64,000 bases of DNA from Petunia secreta (lineage: Eukaryota > Streptophyta > Magnoliopsida > Solanales > Solanaceae): the NCBI GenBank assembly GCA_029990175.1, contig JARKIP010000065.1:5770501-5834500 (forward strand), written 5' to 3'. A program made the position numbers and the translations under genes. Below the pieces are notes generated by a model, which ran no database searches, had not been told where the DNA came from, and saw nothing but the letters and a program-made list of their open reading frames with translations. Of this stretch, positions 1 to 15,400 are shown piece by piece (the stretch's first letter is position 1; every line of letters begins with the position of its first letter).

Positions 1-888
1 AAGGCGTTAATTTTAAAGTAAGTGCGACGACATAATTCAAAATAAGTGCAAAGCAAAGTATTGCGAAAATGTAGTCAGTGCGATAGCCATTGATAAATCA
101 ATTGGCGAGACAATCCGGCAAGGATGGCCTTGTGCGGATTATAACCTGAAACAAAGCGATGCCCTATTTGGCTTAGTTTTGAAAATGAAAAACAAGCCTT
201 GGCTTTGTAGCCTATTAGGAATTAAAGTCATAGGGGTAGAAATGTCGCCTGTTCGGCAATAACTCATGAAAAAGCATAATGCTTTAAGTTATGAAAAGGG
301 CAATGTGACGCAATTTGCAAGGTAACTTTGGATGCGTGTTCAAATAATTGTTCATCCATAGTGTGAATGATCCGTTCATTGCAAGCTTTCATGTTCCTGC
401 TCTCAAAGAAAAACTTGTTAGCATTGGGGAGGGAGGAGGAAGCATTTGATTTGTGCAGACTTCATCCTGATCTTGCTGCTTCTACTGGTCCCTCGTCTTC
501 ATTGGACTTGGATTTGCGAATTGCTTTCAGAAACTTGGCTCATGAACTCAAATAGTATAGATTTCGAAAATAGAGGCAAGATAAAATGTTTTAATGCGGA
601 TGCAAATGAAGTCAAAGATGCATTTTGAAAATTTTGCCTTGACTTAAACTTGTAATATATTTTAAAACAAACTGAACGTCCTTTGGCTTAGACTTTGCAC
701 TGTTTGCTTAACAAGTCACAGAATTCTTGCCAACTCATCGTTAATAACCAACGCCGCTTCTTGCAAAATTCTGCCCCAGTTATTATCTTGCGCATCTCTA
801 ACTCATTCTTTGCAAAAATTGCCCCAGTTGTCCTTCTTGGGGGAAAATGAAAACTTAAATGCTAAAGGGTCTAGCCCGATGGGGGAGC

Positions 889-924
889 CTACGTATCCCT
901 CCTTGGGAATCAGACCGTGCGTAG
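889..924. repeat. Potential hairpin in the element leader
   Basis: CTACG at 889-893 pairs with CGTAG at 920-924, and an inner TCCC (896-899) pairs with GGGA (905-908). It lies in the noncoding leader of the Ogre-like element. I recall blocks of this type in plant repeats but cannot name a function. Confidence 0.35.
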
Positions 925-1765
925 TTCTGCATCTCTACTTCAACGCCATATACCAACAAATAAAAGCTGCCCCAGTTGAAGTTCTAACAGATAGTGCGAT
1001 ATCCAAAGAGCGCAGACAATAACTTTCAGTGCATCGTTTTCAAATTGTTCAGTTGTTTTGCCATACATCACAAGCAAAGCTTTGGCAGGTTTATCAATTT
1101 TAATTTTGAAACAGAAACAAATGCAAGCGTAAATAATATAATAAGAATGCGATGCATTTTATTTCAACTTTCATGAATTCAAAATGAGTTGATTTAGATT
1201 AACATAAGCTTTAAAGTACAATGCAATTCAGGGCCTCAATCTGAATTAAAATTGAAAATAATGCTACTAAGTTCAATTGCCAAGTTCTTTCAAACAATGC
1301 CATTAGCTTCTGGTACTGCATCATTCACGAGCTAGAGCATCTACCATCAATCAGATCTCGAAACCTTTGCGCGGTGAATGGTCAGCCACTTCATAAATCC
1401 AACATTTGCTAAAGAAATAAACAAAACAAAAGAAACCTCTCAAAGGGTAACTAAGATAGTTTGCATGTCATTCATAGGATTGCATACAAGCAAGCAACAC
1501 CTAGTATTTAACGCATTTTGAGCAAATAAAGCAAGGCAAACAATTAACATGTTAACACAGCCCATGCTCTCCATAGCATCTGCACAAAATTCTAAACCCA
1601 AATGCCTAAAACCCGAAACAACCTCCATATCTTTTGCAAATATCCACACTCCTCCAATCACAACTCCCAATTATTTCACAACATCCAGGGAAAATTTCCA
1701 ACTGCCTCCACAATACCAGACTGCAAATCACGAAAGGCGCCAATTGGCCTTTCAAACTAAAACCT

Positions 1766-2092
1766 CACTGGTCCTCGGCTTTAGACAAGCCTCTCAGCTT
1801 CTTAGGTTTTACAAGGCTCACCGACCTTGTTCATAGGGCTCCTCACTGGTCCTCGGCTTTAATCAAGCCTCTCAGTTTCCTAGGTAGCCAAGACCGTACT
1901 GGTCTTCAAGGAGAGACCCCACTGGTCATTCAAAGACACAGGGGCTTCGCTCTCCTAGTATGCAACAAACATACTTCAATTTTATAAGGTTGCAGCTGGA
2001 TAATCAACATAGGCCTGCACACACGCAAAACCAATCACGAGAGGGACCCCGCCAATCCTTTCAAAGACACCAGGGGCTTCGCCTCTTAGATC
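1766..2092. repeat. Degenerate tandem repeats in the leader
   Basis: Two clear copies of a ~40 bp block, with the core GGTCCTCGGCTTTA followed by AAGCCTCTCAG, lie near 1770-1808 and 1848-1886. Two looser copies containing CAGGGGCTTCGC follow near 1918-1960 and 2047-2090. The block is noncoding. Confidence 0.5.
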
Positions 2093-2580
2093 TCACTATA
2101 CCAGGCCATCTCCAAAACACAAACCAACCAAATCTGCCGAACTTTCCCCCAAACTAAGGTGTATATGTATGCATGACCTAATCTCTTTCTAAGAATGGGT
2201 TAACGGTTGAGGCTGAATCGACCTATGCGGGATAGACCTGGCCTCACAACGCAGTAGAACTGGCCATGACAAAACCAGGCAATCTCAATATCCGAACTAA
2301 CTTTTGGTGACACGAAAGAAGTTTGAAAGAGTGAGGTAAGGGCAATGCCCTTCCTGCATAACTACCCATCAAGCAGGTACCCCGTGATGAAATCGAGGAG
2401 GTGAAAGAGAATTGACAGGCTCCATGAGGGAGGAAATATGAACGGAATGCTGACTATGCACAAATAAATACAATACATGCTTTATAAGGCAAACCAAACG
2501 AACAGATATAACAAAACAAATAAATTAGGCATGCTAGTTGCAAACAATTGGAAACCTTTATGGTCAAAACCTTTATTGCT

Positions 2581-2597
2581 CCCCAGCGGAGTCGCCA
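2581..2597 (-). other. Primer-binding site, tRNA-Arg type
   Basis: The plus strand reads CCCCAGCGGAGTCGCCA, which matches the 3' end of a plant tRNA-Arg including CCA. A minus-strand element would therefore prime from tRNA-Arg here. Ogre elements are known to use tRNA-Arg. The LTR begins three bases to the right. Confidence 0.8.
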
Positions 2598-2600
2598 TGC

Positions 2601-5313
<2,713 letters not shown>

Positions 5314-6713
5314 ATACAATGGAGCGGAATTCTCATGGTCCGGGGCGGAATACTCCTGCACCCAATATGATATGCAATGCAATGCATATGAATGACATAT
5401 AATGCGTATGAATGCAATCTACAGCCGGGAAGTAGATGCCAACTTACAGCCAGGGTACAATGCTCAGATTCTCAATGCAATACCAATAATAGGACATAAC
5501 ATATAATATACAATATAAATCCAAAGCTAAGGCGTAATGAGTATGCCTATCGGCAGCTACACACGTAAGGAATACGTGGTAGAAAATTCACGAGGCCAGG
5601 TGTCTCCAAAAAAATGGATATAAACACTTACCTTGCTACAAAGTTAGCACAATTACTTAACAACCGCTTTGTCCTTTGAATTCATTGCCAAACGATCCCA
5701 CTCTATTCAATAAGCAAAAAAAATATCAAATTAGGCTAAAGGCTTCATTCCTCACATCTTAGGACAATCCTGTTAGGAACCTGATACCCTATTTGCATAC
5801 GCAATACGCAGGCCAGGCCTATGTACAGGGTTTATGGTCACATAACCAAACCCCAAATAATTTACATTTATATGTTGCCCATAACTTACTGAGTACGAAT
5901 ATATAATCAATTCCATTATCGGGGTCCATTTGACCCTTTAAACTGTTAATTGAACTTATTAAAATTATGTATAATATTCCAACGTTTACCGTTAAAACAT
6001 ATTTAAACGCACGTAATAAACTAAAATAGTGGATTAAGGTCATTACCTGAATATTTTGGGGTGAAAATTCTATCTTTTTCTGGCTCTTTTCTTATTTTCT
6101 GATATTTTATTCGCCTGCGTTTCGCGTTCTCGTTTCTGTTCAGTTTTTTTAGCGATTTAATGGTTTCTGCTCGTCCTTAGCAATTCCACCGCCATTGCCT
6201 TTCTTTTTTGTCTTTTTCTTTTTTTTTTTTATTTTTTTTTCGCGGCGAAAATTAAAACGGTACCCTACGATATTCGAAATAATTCCAGCTTTTGCATACA
6301 AGTTATACAAAATATATGTAACATACTCGCGAAGATGGATCTCAAATCGGACTCCCGAAACTCAAGATGCGAATTTAAATGAAAAAAGTCAAATTATTTA
6401 ACTTTCGGCATTTTAGTGGAAACCAGCCGAACAACATCGAAATTCACTTTCGAAAGTTCACAAAAGTCACAAATAATCCCTAACGGCGCTTTCGGATTTC
6501 GAATCGGAGCTCATTCGCCAAAACCGACCTCAAAAATCTATATTTAATATTTATCGACAATAAAACCGAAACCTTCTTCCAATACCTACCAAACGAGGTC
6601 TGATTTAGCTCAAATTTTACAGACAGGTCCTAATGGACATTACGAATATTTTAAAATTATCGACACACCAATCGGAGTCCTAAATTCCGAAACGACTAAC
6701 CGAGGTCGTTTCA
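5314..6713 (-). mobile_element. 5' 1.4 kb of an LTR, same family as 42977-45476, split by the Ogre-like insertion
   Basis: Read on the minus strand from 6713, the segment starts TGAAACGACC and is collinear with the first ~1.4 kb of the solo LTR at 42977-45476. Shared landmarks include the block around TCGGAATTTAGGACTCC, a poly-T stretch, and the GGAGTATTCCGC repeats near its left limit. It ends abruptly at 5313/5314, where the Ogre-like LTR begins. The rest of this LTR should therefore lie beyond the Ogre element, outside the window. Its right end is inside a cysteine protease exon. Confidence 0.8.
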
Positions 6714-6876
6714 TGAACTCAACATTGTCTTTGAATATCTGCAAGCATTTCTGCTTTTCCATTTCATCTTTGTAAACACGTTCATGAAGACTCATCCAGT
6801 TTTCGTGTCTCTCGGTCATGAATAGTTCTTGCAGGACTCTACTGGAAATGCCTTGATAGGCACTCATCCATAGCAC
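6714..6876 (-). pseudogene. Papain-like cysteine protease (SAG12-like), exon 1 fragment broken by LTR insertion
   Basis: The minus strand encodes about 54 residues that resemble the start of plant SAG12-type cysteine proteases. After the end of a signal peptide and an SSRVLQE-like junction comes the I29 propeptide, with MTERHENWM, RVYKDE and FKDNVEF (the ERFNIN-type inhibitory prodomain). Intact relatives are vacuolar or secreted proteases of about 340 residues. Here the frame is cut directly after the codons for VEF by the LTR starting at 6713. Upstream, a signal-peptide start seems present (an ATG near 6904) but is one base out of frame. The catalytic domain is not in the window. This is the only trace of a cellular gene I recognise here. 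Confidence 0.7.
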
Positions 6877-7314
6877 AACAACCCAGAAAATTGAATGAAT
6901 TCATGCAAATCTCAAATTCATTATTGTTAAACCTTAATATGAGTTTAAACAAATAGGGAAGTAGGGTAGTTGATCGCTATGTATATGCTTTATAGCAAGA
7001 ATAGTTTAGGGAAATGTTGATGACTAGCATTCACCGAATTGCTCCAAATTTTTAGAAGTGCTTATTAGGAACTAATATTTTCCAAATTAGATGAACACTA
7101 AAATTAGATTGCCTTGATAGTCGGGCTAGCAGACATATGGGGTTTTGCGTTTCATGGACGTTGTTCAATGGCAACAATTTAATTGTTTCTCATTCTTCCA
7201 CTTAGACTAGATTTGGTAATTAAATTTGTCTCCATTAGATTTATTATAGCCCTTTCATCACCCATTTGGTCCTTTCAAGACGTTCCCGGCAACAGAACCT
7301 TCGACGTTACTAAC
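6877..7314. other. Noncoding flank of the broken protease exon
   Basis: There is no open frame of note. On the minus strand this would be the 5' flank and signal-peptide region of the protease. I see no clear promoter element. Confidence 0.4.
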
Positions 7315-8459
7315 AGTTAATTCCTAAAATGGTCACTAAACTATTAAAAAATATTTAAAAAAAGCACTTTTCTTTGATTTGAGACAAAAATATCACTCAA
7401 CTTATCCAAAATACATTAAAAAGTCATTTTCCTAAATTGTAGGTTAAAGGTCACCAAAAAATGCTGACATGAAATTTTATTTTTTTTCTTTTTTAGCATA
7501 TTTTAGTTCTTTTTATTAAAAGTTAATCCAATAAATATTTTAGCTTTTTTTTCTTAAAATACCAAACTCTTTATTTATGAAATACCCACATACTACTTGA
7601 ACCACAATGGATCCTTTTAAGACTACTTTATTTTAGTTCTTTTTTTTAAAAGTGAATCCAATAAATATTTTTTTTAAATATCAAATTATTTATTTATGAA
7701 ATACCCACATGCTACTTGACACAAAACGAGTCTTCTTAAGATTATTTGAACGAGTTTTATTGATGTATATTATTTGTGTTCTCAAGTCATGATACATGTA
7801 AAATACAAGATAAATTCTAAATCCTCCCAAGAGACAACTCTCCTTTACATACCATTCCATAAGAGGTTAATATTACAATTTTTTAACAAACAAAAGTTTG
7901 TCTAAATGTCCCATCAAACTTTGGGAGTGCCATTATCAACAAAAAAGAGTAACATACTATGCTAAAATAAGTTTTTTTACATAATCCCAATAAGAGTAAC
8001 ATGCTGCCCCTTTTTCTGCATTTCTTGAGAAGACCCGTTTTGGGTCAAGTGGCATGTGGGTATTTCATAAATAAATAATTTGATTTAAAAAAAAAAAATT
8101 AAAATATTTATTGTATTCACTTTTAATAAAAAGAACTAAAATAAAGTAGTCCTAAGAAGACCCATTTTTGGTCAAGTAGTATCTGTGTATTTCATAAATA
8201 AATAATTTGATATTTTAAGAAAAATAAAATTAAAATATTTATTGGATTAATTTTCAATAAAAAGAATTAAAATATGCTGGAAAAAAAACTAAAATAAAAT
8301 TCCATGTCAGTATTTTTCGGTGATCTTTAACCAACAATTTAGGAGAATGACTTTTTAAGGTATTTTGGATAAGTTGAGTGACATTTTTGTTCCAAATCAA
8401 AGTAAAATGACTTTTTTAGATACTTATCAGTAGATCAGTGACCATTTTAGGAATTAACT
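7315..8459. mobile_element. Long-armed foldback/MITE-like element
   Basis: The left end AGTTAATTCCTAAAATGG matches the reverse complement of the right end, CCATTTTAGGAATTAACT. The similarity continues inward for roughly 430 bp on each side (about 7315-7760 and 8030-8459) with indels, giving a near-complete stem. Each arm contains a partly duplicated block that includes TTATGAAATACCCACAT. The ~270 bp centre has no coding capacity. I could not find a clean target duplication, so the superfamily is unassigned. Confidence 0.7.
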
Positions 8460-8643
8460 CAAACTTGCAATTAAGCAATATTAATTATGAGTAATGATAA
8501 AATGATGTAGATTAAATGACGTTCTCTTCTTAACATAACAACAGCAAGAAATGAATCTGAGTTTCCTCTCGTGCTTCCACGCATGGCTTTGTCGAGTGGA
8601 ATATGAGTCGTCATTTCGGTGTTCAGGTGCAAGTGAAACTCTA
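8460..8643. other. Short unassigned spacer
   Basis: Only 184 bp. It is open in one minus-strand frame (through about 8671), but I recognise no domain. It may be flanking host sequence hit by the MULE. Confidence 0.3.
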
Positions 8644-8652
8644 CGACAATTC
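8644..8652. repeat. MULE target site duplication, left
   Basis: CGACAATTC, identical to 17729-17737. Confidence 0.92.
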
Positions 8653-9248
8653 GGGTCCGAATTTGCTCCATTAGAATGTGCTCTATTGAATATTAATATA
8701 GATTCAGATTAACGACATGTAGACTTATGGACTTCATTGGTTGAAATTGCATTTTCTAATTTTGGTAAAAATTCTATTAAATAGTACAATTCTAATTTGG
8801 TGAAAAAGATTCTAGTAGATACTACAACATTAAATGCAGCCCCACCAACTTTTCTCCTCACGTTCCTTTCTCCCTCCAAATTTTTTGGTAAAGCCAACTT
8901 CCAAAAGAGCATACAAACACAAACTTCCATTGCTAAAGGCTACTGGTATTTACCTTCATCAATATTTGAACACTTTTATGGTTAATTATTTAATTAGTAC
9001 TTCTTCTATATTTAAAAATTATTTCGTAGTTATCTAACTGCTACTTTGTTTATCAATAGAAATTCTGATGCCTATGATCTAAGTTTTCGTTTGCGCAATA
9101 CATGTATGTATATATGTGTTTTTATTAATAATTTTAGTATACAATATGAAGTATTAATCTATGTATATATATATTTTTTAAAGTTTATAGTGGATACCTA
9201 TGAGGGAAATACCGCACATGGGAAGTTTAAGAAAATCAGTTTCAGGGA

Positions 9249-11799
9249 CATATTAATCTTGAGCCTAAACTTGGACTTGAATTTGACTGCGATGATCATG
9301 CAATTACCTTTTATAATGAATATGCAAGACGAGTTGGATTTAATACTCGTAAAGAGTATGTTAACACCAATAAGAAACTAGGGTATGTGATTTCAAAGAA
9401 GGATTTCGTGGATTTGATAAACGGAGAACACAAGTTAAAAATCCACAAAAAGAAATCAGAAGTGGTTGTCAAGCTCACATTATATTGCTGGAAAGTATCA
9501 TACTACTAAGGCAGAAGTGGAACATAATCACCCTCTCGTTCAACCATCGATGGTCCATATGTTGCCATCACATGGAAAGATAAATGCAGTACAAGCTCAT
9601 GTAATTGAGTTGGCAGAAGATGCTGGATTAGCATCTAAAGTTACTTTTGATTTCATGAGTCTTCAAGCGGGTAGTCGAGAAAATTTGGGTTACACTATAC
9701 AAGATCAAAAGAATTATCTTCAAACCAAACGACAGAAAGCTACGAGAGCAGGAGAAACATGTATATTTTTCCATAATGTAATTTATAATTTATGAGTTAT
9801 GTTATGATTGTAGACTTACTTTTATTTTTAAGTGGCACATTAATTATTTTATTTTTGTTTTTATTTAGAAGTATTGTTAGAGTATTTTGAGAAGAAGAGA
9901 ATTGAAGATCCATCATTCTTTTTGGCGGTGCAGTTAGACGTCAATGATATGATTACAAATATTTTTTGGACAGATTCAAAGATGATTATGGATTATGAGA
10001 TTTTTTAAGATGTACTCTCGTTTGATACCACTTATAGAACAAATAGGGAATACATACCTCTTGCAAGCTTTGTGGGGAGGAATAATCATAGAAAAATTAT
10101 GGTTTTTGGAGGTGCACTAATGTATGATGAGACTTCTGAATCATTTCAATGGTTGTTTGAAACCTTTCTTAGAGCGATGTCCGGAAAAAAACCATGCACA
10201 ATTTTTACAGATCAAGATCCTGCTATGAGTAAGGTCATTTCAGTTGTCATGCCTGTAGTTCATCATAGATTGTGTGTCTGGCACATGGAGCAAAATACAA
10301 CGAAACACCTCAACCAAGTCTACAAAAGGTATGCCTTTTTTCGTGGCGATTATAGAAAATGCATCTATGAGTATGTAGATGAGGAAGAATTTATAAATGC
10401 GTGGAATATTATGCTTGATAAATATGACCTTCGTGAAAATGAATGGTTGTAAGAAATATATGCATTGAAGGAAAAGTTGTTCGCTGCATATAGAAAGCAA
10501 TTTTTCTCAAGTGGTATGAATAGCACACAATTGAGTGAGATCTTAAATAGTGATTAAAAGACTACTTGCAATCAGATTATAACTTGGTACAATTTTTCAA
10601 GCATTATGATCGCGCCATTGGGGATAAAAGATACAATGAGTTACAAGATACCTGTGACGCATCACAATGGTTGTTGGTTTTGAAAGTAGAGGTACCCATT
10701 TTGGCTCATGCTAGAGAAATATATACACCAAATATTTTCTTACAGTTTCAAGATGAGTACATGAGATCGTTGACAATTAGAGTAAATGGTCAAGAAATAA
10801 ATGACTCATTAATCGTGTACAAGGTTAGCGGTCACGGGTACACTCGCGAGTATATTGTCAAGGTGGGAGAGGTAGATGATACAATATCTTGTTCTTGCAT
10901 GAAGTTTGAGTCCATAGGTATACTTTGTTTTCATATAATAAGAATTCTTGACGTGGCAAAAGGAATTGCAAGAATTCCATCCAAGTATATATTGAAAAGA
11001 TGGATGAAAAATGCAAAAGTTGATAACATAAGAGAAATCAATGGGCAAGATGAAGAAAAAGATCCAAAGTTGATTTCTATGAACCGCTATAAAGAGCTTT
11101 GTCCGATATTTGTTAGATTAGTAGCAAAAGCGTTTGAATCAGATGAAGGTTTTGAGATAGCAGCGAGACATGCAAATGAGTTAGATTTAAAATTGAAGCA
11201 ATTATGGAGGCTGCAACACTATCGGTGGTAGTACTATACGGAGCACACAAGAAGAATATAGTCCACGGGAAGTTTTGACCCAAGCAAAAAATTTGAAGAA
11301 AGATGGGCGTCGTACCAAAAAAAGGATCAAAAGTTCTCTTGAATTGAATCCAAAACGCAAGAAAACTCGAGGAAATAAGTCGAGCTGTACTAACGAAAAT
11401 GGTTCGACAAAGGTTGATGATAACAATGGAGTTAATAATGTAAGTCAGTTCAATCAGGTATCTCTTATTTAATTTTTGTATCAATCTATTTGCTTAATTA
11501 TTTGTTTATGTATTTATTTGTATGTTTATTTTTGTAGGGTTCAACGACAAACAAAAATATTGTTTATAATTCTGATTTGTGTGTACCATATACGACCTTG
11601 TCCCAACATTCTTCTATTCTAATGGCATATCCTAGTTTTACACAGATGTTGCCGGTAATAGTAGTATTGCTATAATGTAAAAAATAAGAAAGTTCTACGC
11701 AAATTTTTCACTGACCTTATTTTTTTGTTTTTACAGGAGCCTTTGAATTTCCATGGTTTTCAACATCTACCAAATTCTTATCCTCTACCTCATAGCCAG
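9249..11799 (+). pseudogene. MULE transposase, FAR1/FRS-related, inactivated
   Basis: Domains follow the FAR1-like order. First is a FAR1 DNA-binding domain (about 9255-9545), with AITFYNEYARRVGF, the RSGCQAH block and the VEHNHPL zinc-ligand end; it needs two frame changes. Next is the MULE transposase core (about 9880-10450), with the SFDTTYRTN and FTDQDPAMS aspartate motifs and an acidic DEEEF segment. Then comes a SWIM zinc finger (about 10885-10935) with the ligands CSC and CFH. Last is a basic C-terminal tail (11275-11457). Probable introns are near 9764-9869, 11458-11537 and 11655-11736. Lesions are in-frame stops in EIF*DV (about 10006) and NEWL*EI (10450-10452), a frameshift near 10556, and another near 11215. 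It would bind the TIRs and cut DNA if intact. Confidence 0.85.
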
Positions 11800-12196
11800 G
11801 TTAGTATTAAGTGAAGTTGTTTTTATTTATTTAATTCCTTTAAATAAGAATTCAATTTTACTGTGACTATATTGAGATTGTTTTATATTTGACACGCAAA
11901 CAACTCGAGGAGTCAAGAACCATAAATGTTTCAAGACAACAAAGTGCTTTGATTTGATTCTATATTTTTACTAGTGAAACTTTGTATTGAGGTTATTTAC
12001 ATTTGATTCATGACTATACATCATTATTTATATGCAATTCAAGTTTTATTTTGCTCAATTTTTACTTTACAAGTTTTCTTTCGTACATTTAATTAGCTAA
12101 AGAAAAGTTCAAGCAGACAATTATATGTAAGAGGATGACTTGCATGGTGTCTTTTGGCTTTTGCTAAAAATATAATTACAAAATTAAAGTTGACAA

Positions 12197-12481
12197 TATT
12201 GTAAATCCATGTATTTGTGTTAATGTGGATGACCACTACTCACCACTAACTTATGATTTACTACCTCACTTTCTCCTACATAATTCCTCCCCACTATGTC
12301 CTACTTAATTCTTATAACCTTTGGGTTGGTTTGTAACCTATGTATTTGTATCCTATAAATAGAGCACATTTGGCTCTATGGAAGATACACTTGAAACACT
12401 TTGAGAATAATACAAGTTCTTCCTTCTCCTCTCATATATTTTGTCTTGTTCTTGCACTACTTTACTATTAGTTTTACAACA
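12197..12481 (+). repeat. Copia 5' LTR
   Basis: Near-identical to 17102-17387. Its first bases have mutated from TGTTG to TATTG. It contains TATAAATAG near 12354-12362, a probable TATA box. Confidence 0.9.
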
Positions 12482-15400
12482 CGTTATCAGCACGATTCTC
12501 TTATCAATACTTCCAAATTCATTCTACTATTGTTTGTTTCGTACATATAAGTAATCAGTGGTATTATCATCATGGAACCAAAGAAGTAAAGAAATGCGTT
12601 TTAGAGAAAATCTTGTTCTCATGGCTGCTTTCTTTCTTGTTTATATTTCATGTCCATAGTTGCAAATAAAAGACTTTAGGCTCACAAAATTTTGAAGGTT
12701 GGAAGTTCTCGTGTGAGTCCATTTTGACAATTGAATAATGTGTAGAGGTGAAGTTTGAACACATGCACCAGGTTTGTATTTATTTTACTATAACTATTTT
12801 TATGGTCAACAATTTAAAAAAAAGGAATATTAGTTGTGACCTCCATCACCAACTTCGTATATATGAGATACGAACACCTAGTGCAAAATATGATATTACT
12901 CCTGCCATGCTATCATCATTATTTTTCTCTCATTTGCTGGATATATATGACCGAAATTATAAGGTCAACATACTAATTTAATTTTATAGAAATAATATTT
13001 CTCACTTGGATAATGACGAAGCAAATTCATTATTTATTCATGAAAAGAAACTAATTGTCCGTTTCACAGTTATGAATACCACCACAGTTTGTGAAATACC
13101 CATGTGCAAATTGAATGAATGCAAGTTATATATATAATTGAAGTGCAGCATGTTCCAAGGCACTATTAAGTAAGTATTCTAGACCAAAATATAATTTGTT
13201 TTCTCGTTTGGATACATTGATTAATTTGCAATAATATTTGACATACTTGTTTGGCCTATTATACCATTGTTAAGAGTAAGACATCAGATTCAAGTCCTGG
13301 TGTACTATGATGATAAGATGATTGGGTTCAGATCCCAACGTATATTATGGCCTAACACGCTTTTATGCGGTTATTAAGATATTGGGTTAAGGTCCTAATG
13401 CACCATATTGATGACATAATGATGACAGAGGATTATGAAGTTCGTCCACGGACATGCTCCATTCCCTAAGATGAATGTGGGAGCAATATATGCTCCATTC
13501 CATAATGTGAATGTGGGAGCAACACATACTCCATTCATGAATGAGAATGTAGTAGCACATTATAATGCCTGAAAGAAGGCAAAATATCTTTATGTTTGAA
13601 AGAAGACACAATATTTTATGTCTGAAAGAAGACAAGTAATTTTATGTCCGAAATATGATAAAATAATTACCATGATAGCCATAGATGTGGACGTGGCAAG
13701 GGATGATAAAATAGTTATCATTGTGAAAGAAATAAGAGAACAATAAGGATTCTCAAAAAGTAACCGTTCAAACGGTAAATATAATAATGCCTTCAATGTA
13801 TCATATGAGCATGAGGCAAGTCCAGATGATTATGGTCCATTCCTTGCAGTGAATGAGACAATTCATAAAAAAAATTATGAATATAGACCCATTCACCGAA
13901 GTGAATGTGGCAATATGTGATAAAATATCAAAACTCGCCTCCAGAAGAGGTTGGGGAAAGATGAATATGGACATGCCCATGCATGGTTGATAAAGTACCA
14001 CAACTCACCTCCAGAAGAGGTTCGAGCAGAATGAATCTATTAGTCATTATGACATAAATGGTCATTGCTCTCGTACAGAACGTACGTCATAATTATGTAT
14101 TATTATGAATTACATAAGAGCAAGTAAAGCAAGAAATTGATCTTGCCCAGAATGATTTTACCATGAGAAAAATAATATGATTTTCTCTTTGAAAGGAGAT
14201 ATTCACCATATGGTTGGTGTAATAAAATATATGGTAGTATAAAGCTATTTGAGTGCTCTAGAAGAGCCAAAATATTACTACATGGAGGAATGAGATTGAT
14301 GAAATATTTATTGTAGTATGTCTCGAAAGAAACTTGTTAAGTTTCAAATACATTTGCCAAAATGGCTAAGAGACTAAATTTGATTGAAAGATATGAATAT
14401 CTTTATATTACTACTCGAATGTCGGGTGAGATATATGTGCTTGAAAAGCTCCCCGCCTATTCATCGAGTTCATACTACACAAAATATAAGTGTAGTAAAA
14501 TCATATGTGCATACCACAATAAACTTTTAGTTTATTGTTATAAAGCTCATGCTATAGTAAACCAGAAGTTTACTTGATGAATAAACTTATAAGTTGGCAT
14601 GACCGGTTTGTCCATCCCGGTTCAAATATAGTGCACAAAATATATAAACGAGAATTCGCATGGGTATATACTGAAGAATTAGGATTCTTCAAGAATTCTT
14701 TTTATGCTGCTTGTTCTCAAGATTAACAAATTATTAGACCAATTAAATTTGGGATCAGGATCTCCGCGAGGTTTATTCGAATATGAAATCGAATCTTGGA
14801 AATACAGTATCCCACTTCAGCTGGTTAGAGTATGGGCCCGTTCACCTGCCATGTGGACCATATAATTATTATAAAAAATGCATCTATAATAAGGTCACAT
14901 GTGCATTTATTAAAAACCCACAATGGTACTTGCGAGGATAAGTATTTGCTCAAAAAATTTTTAGTATGAGCATATTTCCAGATTATGCAATCAAGACAAG
15001 TTATCTTGATAATGTTGGCAAGCAGGTTTAGCAGATTCATATATTGAAAGCCTCCAATTGCTAAACCATGCATATGAAAACAATGCTATCTGAATTAGGT
15101 ATGAGGTATGGTATATTTATAAAGCAGCACTTGTGCACGACATGCCACAAAATAAATTCTCCTCATAATTGGTTCAGGATCAGGAACCAAATATTTTCCA
15201 TCTAATAATTGTAATGTGCGATTTGTTATCAATTGCTCAACCACAATGCACAAAGATGGATCAAATATATGGTTGAGAACGAATGTTAGTTTAACTAACA
15301 TTAGGGGGAGAAATTAAAGCAGGTGAGGAATAAATAAATTAAATTATCATTTGATAGTGATCCTCATTTAAAGATAATACAAGTCACTGCCATGACGCAT

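Larger units (their letters stand above)
1..2580 (-). mobile_element. Leader/interior of an Ogre-like LTR retrotransposon, truncated by window start
   Basis: This stretch lies immediately inside the primer-binding site at 2581-2597 of a minus-strand element, so it should be that element's 5' untranslated leader and upstream interior. I find no convincing protein in any frame; the short open frames have no recognisable domain. Structure that is visible: a potential hairpin at 889-924 and a repeated block at 1766-2092, each listed separately. Assignment to the Ogre/Tat group is inferred from the tRNA-Arg-type primer site and the large LTR. The rest of the element lies left of the window. Confidence 0.55.

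Noticed and set aside
5314..6713. Independent promoter or gene region
   Set aside because: Explained by homology to the solo LTR at 42977-45476.
8471..8671. 66-codon minus-strand frame
   Set aside because: No recognisable domain and overlaps the MULE end.
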